Below, one piece after another: positions 58,130 to 64,000 of a stretch of DNA of 64,000 bases. The translations under genes and the position numbers were made by a program. The stretch's first letter is position 1; the number at the start of each line of letters is the position of its first letter. The notes under the pieces are model-generated. The model saw nothing but the letters and a program-made list of their open reading frames with translations, made no database searches and was not told where the DNA came from. This DNA comes from JBBSJZ01 sp041739875 (GTDB taxonomy: Bacteria > Planctomycetota > Planctomycetia > Pirellulales > Pirellulaceae). The stretch spans positions 1-64,000 of the forward strand of contig JBGSNA010000233.1 of assembly GCA_041739875.1 (NCBI GenBank). Direction: 5' to 3'.

Positions 58130-59551
58130 TCAAAGAGGCGAGGCATCACGAACAGAAGTCGCATCACACGGGCTCCAGTGATCGTTCGCAGAATTGAAGG
58201 TTGCTAGATTGAGTTTCGCGAGTCTCTCGGATGCGCGATTGATGTTGACGTCGACTTCCAAATCGATGGCTTCGCGGATGATGCGTTCACATCGGCGACG
58301 CCACTTGCGTTCGCTCAAACTCTCAGATGCAGAAATCAACGCGTAGTAAGCCAGCACGGTTTCGGAAGTCGCCTGCTCGTGGGCGTGGTGAATGATTTGG
58401 TAGCCGACGCCCGAGTTCGTATCGAGTTTTTGGAAATATAGATTCCTGGTGAGGTTGAGCAGATAACGATTCTTGGTTTGGAAATAGCCGAGCACGCTAC
58501 GCACGATATAGCCAACTGCGGCAAGAACGAGCCCGACGATCACGAATGTCGACTTCAACGTCAATACAGCGAGGATAAGGATTGTGTTGATAATCTTGCG
58601 GGCGCTCATCAAGAGGCCACCAAGCGATGGTACAACGATTTTAAGTCGATCCAGCCAAGTGAATTTTACTTTCGTGCAAGGCAACAGCATGTCGATGTCC
58701 TGCTTCGGGATATTCTTAAACAGCCGCAGATGCAATGTTCTTGCCAGGAGTTCTTCATCGCCACCGACGTCACTTTGCAACTGGAACATCACGACCATGC
58801 GTTGATAAACAGCGACGTCCACAGCCTCGATCTTGTAGAACTTACGGAGTCGCCTACGAACGCGGCTGCCGATGATGTCGCCTCGGCAATAAACGATCAA
58901 TTGCTTGAACATGCCAAATTCGACGTGGAGCGGAACACCCCATTGGCTGGCAACTCCGACACATGCTTCAATTTCTTCGCGGGAAACTTCACGATAGCCC
59001 GCTTGAACGAGGACTTCGCGGCACAATTCGAGAGTCTCAAGCACGCGACCAGAACTGGATTGCCCGGTGACGCCCGAGTTCTCGACGCCCGAGTTCTCGA
59101 CGCCAGTAGACGATTTGTCATTGCTGTTGTCGTCATCACCGCTGTCGTTATCGCCGCTGTCATCATAGCCCGCTTCGACACCGAGAGGCCGTCGGGTATC
59201 TTGGTCGGGATCGATCCCACGATACAGTTCTCGGAATCGACGATCGTAGCTCACAGCAATGTCGCCAAGTGCCGTTTCGATGCTTTTTGCAACGTGTCGA
59301 AAGGGTTCGACTTGATCGTCGCGAAGCTCGCCGCGACGTGCTAGACAAGGAACGAGGTCGTACGGGTTGATCGGTATAAAACTTTCGATTGCCCAGTGAC
59401 GTGGGTTTTCGCTGATGAAACCGCTCGCGGAAGCTGGATCTCCACTCACCGCGCCTGCTGCCTGTGCGGGTGATGCAGCGATCGAACGTGTGAGCACCCC
59501 ACTGTTCTCGCTAGAAATCTCAGAAAGAAAACTGATGAACGACTTTGACAC
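58130..59551 (-). CDS. DUF3754 (TMEM143-like) membrane protein
   Basis: 473 residues from the GTG at 59551, which has a ribosome site (ggag, 6 nt upstream). The DUF3754 signature is clear: FKNIPKQDIDMLLPCTKVKFT, LDRLKIVVPSLGGL, two adjacent membrane helices (IINTILILAVLTL, FVIVGLVLAAVGYIV), then SVLGYFQTKNRYLLNLTRNL and YFQKLDTNSGV. An acidic, Ser/Asn-rich loop (about 128-165) contains two 15-bp repeats encoding GVENS. The family's function is unknown (human TMEM143 is mitochondrial). The N-terminal ~40 residues are not conserved. The start overlaps that of the divergent HAD gene by 17 bp. Confidence 0.85.
   Translation of the reverse strand: MSKSFISFLSEISSENSGVLTRSIAASPAQAAGAVSGDPASASGFISENPRHWAIESFIPINPYDLVPCLARRGELRDDQVEPFRHVAKSIETALGDIAVSYDRRFRELYRGIDPDQDTRRPLGVEAGYDDSGDNDSGDDDNSNDKSSTGVENSGVENSGVTGQSSSGRVLETLELCREVLVQAGYREVSREEIEACVGVASQWGVPLHVEFGMFKQLIVYCRGDIIGSRVRRRLRKFYKIEAVDVAVYQRMVVMFQLQSDVGGDEELLARTLHLRLFKNIPKQDIDMLLPCTKVKFTWLDRLKIVVPSLGGLLMSARKIINTILILAVLTLKSTFVIVGLVLAAVGYIVRSVLGYFQTKNRYLLNLTRNLYFQKLDTNSGVGYQIIHHAHEQATSETVLAYYALISASESLSERKWRRRCERIIREAIDLEVDVNINRASERLAKLNLATFNSANDHWSPCDATSVRDASPL
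59069..59098. repeat. Two perfect 15-bp tandem copies in the DUF3754 gene
   Basis: gacgcccgagttctc occurs at 59069-59083 and 59084-59098, followed by a partial third copy (gacgcc). The copies are in frame and encode a duplicated GVENS pentapeptide in an acidic loop. Confidence 0.9.
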
Positions 59552-60272
59552 TCAAAACTCCGAAAACTTTCTAGCGTCGAACGCGCCGTCGCAAGGTTCG
59601 CGGCTTGATGTAGGGCACGAAACCATCCTGGGCGTGGCGCTCGATATGGACGGTTTGTTGTTTGATACCGAGCGATTGTACTGGACTGTGGGCGATGTCG
59701 TCTTGCAGCGACGCGGCACAAGATACTCCAAAGAGCTGCAAGCTCGAATGATGGGCCGAATTGGCTTGGCCGCGATCGCGGAAATGATCAATTTTCATGG
59801 TTTGACGGATTCTCCCCAGGCGTTGCTTGATGAATCGGATGCACTTTACGGTGAAATGCTCTCGAGTGAGTTACAACCGATGCCTGGATTGAGCGAATGG
59901 ATCGAGCGGTTGCAGTCAAGTAGGTTGCCGTTCGGTTTGGCGACCAGCAGCCGTCGAATTTTTGTCGATGTCATCCTCGGTACGGTGGATTGGTCATCGT
60001 CGCTCGCGTTTGTGTTAACGGGCGATGATGTCCTGCATGGCAAGCCGCATCCAGAGATGTACCTCAAAGCGGCCGAGAAGATGTCGATCGCACCATCCCG
60101 AATGCTGGTTCTTGAAGACAGCGGCAATGGCACTGCGGCCGGTGTCGCTGCAGGTGCCGTGACGGTATCGGTTCCCAGCCCGCATACACTCGACCAAGAC
60201 TTTACCGGCGCCCACTTGATTGCCGACTCACTTATCGATCCGAGACTCCATCGATTGATCACCAGTTCTTAA
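59535..60272 (+). CDS. HAD-superfamily phosphatase (beta-phosphoglucomutase-like)
   Basis: 245 residues from the ATG at 59535; an ATG at 59415 would overlap the divergent gene by 137 bp and add non-conserved sequence. HAD motifs: GVALDMDGLLFDTERLYW (nucleophile DxD), LATSSRR (motif II Ser/Thr), GDDVLHGKPHPEMYLKAAEKM (motif III Lys) and LVLEDSGNGTAAGVAAG (motif IV acidic pair). A helical cap lies between motifs I and II, as in the PGM-like subgroup I. Substrate likely a small phosphosugar or nucleotide; not predictable. The start overlaps the divergent DUF3754 start by 17 bp. Confidence 0.9.
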   Translation: MNDFDTQNSENFLASNAPSQGSRLDVGHETILGVALDMDGLLFDTERLYWTVGDVVLQRRGTRYSKELQARMMGRIGLAAIAEMINFHGLTDSPQALLDESDALYGEMLSSELQPMPGLSEWIERLQSSRLPFGLATSSRRIFVDVILGTVDWSSSLAFVLTGDDVLHGKPHPEMYLKAAEKMSIAPSRMLVLEDSGNGTAAGVAAGAVTVSVPSPHTLDQDFTGAHLIADSLIDPRLHRLITSS

Positions 60273-60632
60273 CGTGTGCCTGGCTGGAACTGCATCGTGT
60301 TCCGCAAGGTATTGATTGAGTCACTCGTGAGTCAGTCTCAAGGATGATCCCGTGGATTGGACAGGCCGTCCGTTGCGTCGCGACAAGGTGGGAGCGATTC
60401 CAGAGCACTTGGCACCGATCCTCAGTCGCATTGGATAGGATGCCCGGGCTTGGTGCGACGTGGTGCAAAAGTTTGGACGCGTGTTCAAGCCAGGTGCAGG
60501 GACGCCGGAGAGTCTCACTCAGGAAGCTGGCTGGCCCCGTTTAACCCCGCCCGGTTTACCCCCGGATTACCCCGTTGCCCGGCTTACCCGTTTTACGCGG
60601 CCGTTCTACGCGGCCGACACTTAAGTAAGTAT
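60273..60632. other. Intergenic region with imperfect GC-rich repeats, no gene seen
   Basis: A 360-bp region between the HAD gene and the methyltransferase cluster (convergent ends). From ~60538 it is rich in variants of cccggtttaccc/cccggcttaccc and carries a near duplication of tacgcggccg (60593-60602 and 60606-60615). No tRNA or credible ORF was recognised. The sequence may contribute to termination but has no clear hairpin plus T-run. Confidence 0.4.
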
Positions 60633-61498
60633 CTAGAGAGTGACACTTTCTTTTGAGCGTATCTTCCTGGCAACGACGATGTCCTGGTAGCTCACGAAGT
60701 GTTTTCGACCGCACCAGGAGCCAAAGTGAATTGGCTGATCAATTTCCAAGCCGTTTCTACTTAGGATGTCCCGAACTTGTGCTTCTTCGTAGGCGATCGC
60801 GGTTTCGGGGATGTTTGGATCTGTGGTCATGCAGCCATTCAGCAAGTGACAGAAATTGAAGCTGCTTTCTCCACGATTGATTCCTCGTTTAGAATGAAAA
60901 AAGTGAATAAACACACGCCGTCTACTTTCAGCACCCGCGATATTTCACCGACGTAGTTCTCAAGATCCGCGGGGAGCATGTGTGTAAACACTGACGTAAG
61001 GAAACAGGTATCGAAATACTCTGAGCCGTAAGGGAACTTGTACTGGCAAGCTTGGTGCATGCCATTTGCATTGTAGTACTTATTGAACACATCGCTGTGT
61101 CGAAATTGGAAGTTCCTGAATCGTGGAGTGATACGTTTCTGGCACCACTCAACACCGTCTCTGACGATATCAAAGCCGCAGTAAGAAACGTCGTCTTTGT
61201 CGTCGCCCGGTCCCGAGGCACTAAGATAGTTAGTCAGTGGAATTGCCATTCGACCGATTCCGCATCCAACGTCCAGAACTCGATGTGTTGGCTGTAGTCC
61301 TGCCAGTTCAATGAAATACTTTCGAAACTCCAAGCCAATCGCTTCGAAATCGCCCGCCCCTACGAATATGCGAGATTTGTTTGGCACCATGCTGCTGCGG
61401 TGTTTGAAACGATCGAGCATTTCCTCCAGATATGCGAGGGGAATCTTGATTGCGTGTTTGACGCGATTAGGAAAAATCTGTTTAATCGAACTTCCCAT
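60633..61498 (-). pseudogene. Class I SAM-dependent methyltransferase, interrupted by one frameshift
   Basis: The first part, from ATG 61498, reads through VLDVGCGIGRMAIPLTNYL (SAM motif I), YCGFDIVRDGVEWC (motif II), FDTCFLTSVFTHM and ISRVLKVDGVCLFTFFILNEES. It then runs into unrelated residues and a stop at 60839. In a shifted frame the expected C-terminus continues: GESSFNFCHLLNGC, PETAIAYEEAQVRDIL, FGSWCGRKHFVSYQDIVVARK, to the stop at 60633. One missing base around 60880-60890 would restore a ~285-residue protein. It is either a recent mutation or a sequencing error. As the last minus-strand gene after carbamoyltransferase, SxtJ-like and DUF5989 genes, it probably methylated a glycan or metabolite in the same pathway. 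Confidence 0.85.
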
Positions 61499-61582
61499 AC
61501 TAAAGCCATTGAGGGAGGATACCGAATTGTGCGCCCGGGAACGGATGCAGTTTAAATGCAATCATGCGAAGAGTGTTTTGAT

Positions 61583-61795
61583 CTAAAATAAAGTGTAAAT
61601 GAACGGAGCGGCCCCAGTCGATCCTAAGGTGACCAGTAGGCTGATTCCCAGAATTGCGACCAAGATCGGTATCAACCACCACGCTTTATTTTCTTTGATA
61701 AAATACACAAACTCTTGGACGAGCGACAACGGCCTGCCCTTGGATGCTTCTTCGAAATCGTTTTTCTTTTCGGGGCCATTTTCTTTTCTGAGCAT
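61583..61795 (-). CDS. DUF5989-family small membrane protein
   Basis: A 70-residue protein: charged N-terminus, an LVQEFVYFIKENKAWWLIPI segment (aromatic WW preceding the helix), one membrane helix (ILVAILGISLLVTLGST) and the invariant end APFIYTLF. This ending is diagnostic of the DUF5989 family found next to carbamoyltransferases and SxtJ-like proteins in biosynthetic clusters. Function unknown. There are 33 bp between it and the SxtJ-like gene. Confidence 0.88.
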   Translation of the reverse strand: MLRKENGPEKKNDFEEASKGRPLSLVQEFVYFIKENKAWWLIPILVAILGISLLVTLGSTGAAPFIYTLF

Positions 61796-61828
61796 GCATG
61801 TCGCTTTGCAAAATGAAGTTCAAAACAA

Positions 61829-62236
61829 CTAGGACTGACGATAGTATGACACAATGTCGTCTGGTCTCTTTTTTGACTGCCAATAGCTTTCTTTTCCGGT
61901 ATCGAACGTTCGGTGCATCGCATCGCGTCCAACCAGCTTAAACAATACACCAATCAAAAAAAATAATCCGAAAAACAGAATTAGCATCGCTAGTTCGCTT
62001 GCCAGAAATCCAATGGGAGTCGTTAGCACAGTGAGTGCGACAAATGGTCGTCGGAGCAGTCTGGGTTTAACTAGAGCTGCGCATAAGAAAAGCAGACCAA
62101 AGCCGCTCATGGTTGCGAAGACGGCTAGTCCAAATCCCCAGAACCAAGTCAGAAATGGCAATGCAATGAAGCAAATCACTCCAAACTGTTTCAGTTGACG
62201 ATCGGGCGGATGCCAGTCAATATCAAATAGGCTCAT
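61829..62236 (-). CDS. SxtJ-like membrane protein
   Basis: 135 residues from the ATG at 62236, which has a good ribosome site (gggagcgag upstream); the frame extends to 62290, but that would overlap the carbamoyltransferase. DWHPPDRQLKQFGVICFIALPF is the usual SxtJ start. Four hydrophobic stretches follow (FWGFGLAVFATMSGFGLLFL, PFVALTVLTTPIGFLASELA, MLILFFGLFFLIGVLF). The C-terminus RDAMHRTFDTGKESYW is typical of the family. Named after the saxitoxin cluster gene sxtJ but widespread with carbamoyltransferases; role unknown. It lies 13 bp after the carbamoyltransferase stop. Confidence 0.88.
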   Translation of the reverse strand: MSLFDIDWHPPDRQLKQFGVICFIALPFLTWFWGFGLAVFATMSGFGLLFLCAALVKPRLLRRPFVALTVLTTPIGFLASELAMLILFFGLFFLIGVLFKLVGRDAMHRTFDTGKESYWQSKKRPDDIVSYYRQS

Positions 62237-62249
62237 GTTCTCGCTCCCA

Positions 62250-64000
62250 CTAATCTGGTTCAAACTGCAGAAGATAACTTTGACGCTCATCAGGCGTCAG
62301 TTGGTTTTTTTGATTCGCTTTGTGCAGCACATGTCTTCCCAAAACCAGCACATCCATGTCCGTCAACATGAAGCAGCGATAAGCATCTTCCGGTGTATTC
62401 ACGATAGGTTCGCTTCGCACGTTGAAGCTCGTGTTGATTAGCACTGGGCAACCTGTTTTGCCAAAGAAGTGCGTTAAGAGTTGGTGCAGTAGCGGGTTCC
62501 GCTCGTCGTCGACAGTTTGAATCCTTGTCGAGTAGTCAATATGTGTGACCGCTGGAATCATCGAGCGGGCGTGACGCAGCTTTTCCACTCCAAACGTCTG
62601 GTCGTAATCGTCGCCCATCAGCGTTCTTAGGTGTTCACGAACCAACGCGACGATCAACATATACGGACTTTCTACACCGGGGCACATTTCAAAGAACTCG
62701 TGGACGTGTTCTTGTAGAACGATCGCCGCAAAGGGCCGAAACGATTCTCTGAACTTGATCTTGAGATTTAGGATTGATTGCATCTTTTGACTGCGTGCAT
62801 CGCCCAAAATGCTTCTCGACCCAAGTGCCCGTGGTCCGTACTCCATTCTCCCCTGGAACCAGCCAACCACTTTCTCTTCGGCAATTAGCTCGGAAACGAT
62901 ATCGCACAGTTGCTCGTCGGAGTCGCAGGTCGAATAGTTTGCGTTTTTCTCAGACAGCATCCTCAGGACCTCAATGTCCGGGTAGCTTGGGCCCAAAAGG
63001 GATCCTTTCTGTGAGTCTTTGCCATCTTGGTCTCTGGATTGACCGAGAAGCTGGTGCCAGATGAACAAGGCAGCTCCAAGAGCTCCACCGGCGTCGCCAG
63101 CGGCCGGCTGTATCCACAAGTTTTCAAATGGCCCCTCTCGCAAAATTCGTCCATTTCCGACGCAATTCAGAGCAACACCCCCGGCAAGCACAAGGTTCTT
63201 CATGCCGGTAGCGTTGTGAACATGTCGCGACATTCGAAGCATGATTTCTTCTGTGACGGATTGCACGGACGCCGCCAAATCCATCTCCCGCTGAGTGATT
63301 GAGCACGAGGGGTCGCGAGGTGGCCCACCGAATAGACGATGAAACTTTTTCGAGGTCATCGTCAACCCGTAGCAATATCTAAAATAACTTTGGTCCATTC
63401 GGAATGAGCCGTCGTCCTTTAAATCCAGCAGGTGATTCAGAATCGCGTTTTTAAATCGTGGCTCGCCGTACGGAGCCAAGCCCATCAGCTTGTACTCGCC
63501 ACTATTGACGCGAAATCCGGTGTAGTACGTGAATGCTGAATACAGGAGTCCAAGTGAGTGCGGGAATCGAATCTCGCTTAATAGTTCAATATTGCTGCCG
63601 CGACCAATGCCGGTGCAAGCAGTCGACCACTCGCCGACGCCATCCAGAGTGAGTATCGCAGCTTCGTCGAATGGCGATGGGAAGAATGCGCTCGCGGCGT
63701 GTGATTCATGGTGATCGAGAAACACGAACCGGCCATCGTACTCACCTCGCAACCCCTTGTTCATTTCGCGTGGAAGGAACAGTTTTTGCTTCAGCCAAAG
63801 CGGAATCGCCTTTCGGAACGACTGAAATCCCAAGGGTGTGTACGCAAGATACGTTTCGAGAAGCCGAACAAACTTGGTCACCGGCTTGTCGTAAAATCCA
63901 ACATGGTCGATGTCACCTGGGTTCACCCCGCCTTCTCGGAGGCAATAGTCGACGGCACGTTGAGGGAAACTGTAGTCGTGTTTCTTTCGCGTAAAGCGTT
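62250..64000 (-). CDS. Carbamoyltransferase (CmcH/NodU/SxtI type), 5' end outside window
   Basis: The frame is open to the right edge; the residues before the GTG at 63926 (RFTRKKHDYSFP..AVDYCLREGG) match the family, so the true start is outside. At least 583 residues are visible. Motifs: FYDKPVTKFVRLLETYLA, FLDHHESHAASAFFPSPFDEA and ILTLDGVGEWST (ASKHA/Kae1-like ATP and metal site with the HxxxH), NLVLAGGVALNCVGNG, AAGDAGGALGAA, then the C-terminal domain with WFQGRMEYGPRALGSRSILGD and CPVLINTSFNVRSEPIVNTPEDA. It transfers a carbamoyl group from carbamoyl phosphate to a hydroxyl of a sugar or metabolite. It is first of a minus-strand set with SxtJ-like, DUF5989 and methyltransferase genes. 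Confidence 0.93.
   Translation of the reverse strand, partial: RFTRKKHDYSFPQRAVDYCLREGGVNPGDIDHVGFYDKPVTKFVRLLETYLAYTPLGFQSFRKAIPLWLKQKLFLPREMNKGLRGEYDGRFVFLDHHESHAASAFFPSPFDEAAILTLDGVGEWSTACTGIGRGSNIELLSEIRFPHSLGLLYSAFTYYTGFRVNSGEYKLMGLAPYGEPRFKNAILNHLLDLKDDGSFRMDQSYFRYCYGLTMTSKKFHRLFGGPPRDPSCSITQREMDLAASVQSVTEEIMLRMSRHVHNATGMKNLVLAGGVALNCVGNGRILREGPFENLWIQPAAGDAGGALGAALFIWHQLLGQSRDQDGKDSQKGSLLGPSYPDIEVLRMLSEKNANYSTCDSDEQLCDIVSELIAEEKVVGWFQGRMEYGPRALGSRSILGDARSQKMQSILNLKIKFRESFRPFAAIVLQEHVHEFFEMCPGVESPYMLIVALVREHLRTLMGDDYDQTFGVEKLRHARSMIPAVTHIDYSTRIQTVDDERNPLLHQLLTHFFGKTGCPVLINTSFNVRSEPIVNTPEDAYRCFMLTDMDVLVLGRHVLHKANQKNQLTPDERQSYLLQFEPD

Noticed and set aside
60321..60518. Short open frame and a tRNA-like look around 60,440-60,530
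   Set aside because: No cloverleaf could be drawn: the T-arm-like gttcaagcc lacks a matching stem and acceptor ends. The open frame has no supporting features.

Overview
The window looks like chromosomal DNA of a marine planctomycete of the Pirellulaceae (Rhodopirellula-like). The evidence is two surface proteins carrying the planctomycete-type N-terminal LEPR-XLL motif (one 4,470 residues long with a dockerin end), a DUF58/BatA/VWA/DUF4175-like/terpene-cyclase-fold operon of the planctomycete kind, a large set of c-type cytochromes, a FHA-GAF-cyclase protein, and frequent GTG/TTG starts. The taxonomic assignment is inference from gene content; no rRNA or tRNA gene was recognised.

Left edge (1-2.8 kb): an accessory scar. 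It holds the 3' part of an Rpn-type PD-(D/E)XK nuclease/transposase gene, a 5'-truncated rhs gene end with an unrecognised C-terminal tip, a small ORF in the position of an immunity gene, two and a bit copies of a 223-bp tandem repeat with three hairpins per unit, and the 3' remnant of an IS4-type transposase. 2.8-9 kb (minus strand): a LEPR/Calx-beta-like exported protein, an ankyrin lipoprotein, a ThuA-domain protein and alaS.

9.2-27.9 kb (plus strand): a tight run DUF58 - BatA - VWA/GATase-like - giant coiled-coil DUF4175-like protein - squalene-cyclase-fold protein - tsaE - phosphotransferase, then a DsbD-like reductase, mnmE and an ogt-type DNA methyltransferase that overlaps convergently with a YfhO-like membrane protein. 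30.5-39.9 kb: a PEGA lipoprotein, an exported Cys-rich protein, then a three-gene electron-transfer module (two cyclic-nucleotide-binding folds fused to a four-cluster ferredoxin; a four-helix membrane protein with candidate haem ligands; a membrane-anchored decahaem cytochrome) facing a cytochrome c'-like protein, then a divergent EgtD-like methyltransferase and a VOC protein.

40-54 kb is one minus-strand gene for a giant beta-helix/Calx-beta/DUF11/FG-GAP/dockerin protein. 54-60.3 kb: FHA-GAF-class III cyclase, a predicted outer-membrane protein, a DUF3754 (TMEM143-like) membrane protein and a HAD phosphatase whose starts overlap head to head. 60.6-64 kb (minus strand): the downstream end of a polysaccharide/secondary-metabolite type cluster, with a carbamoyltransferase running off the right edge, an SxtJ-like and a DUF5989 small membrane protein, and a SAM methyltransferase broken by one frameshift.

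A recurring feature is short (12-19 bp) tandem duplication sitting on or next to stop codons. In two places (alaS; the coiled-coil/terpene-cyclase-fold junction) it appears to have remodelled a gene end or gene junction. The most system-like candidate is the cyclic-nucleotide/FeS - membrane - decahaem module at 32.0-36.8 kb.
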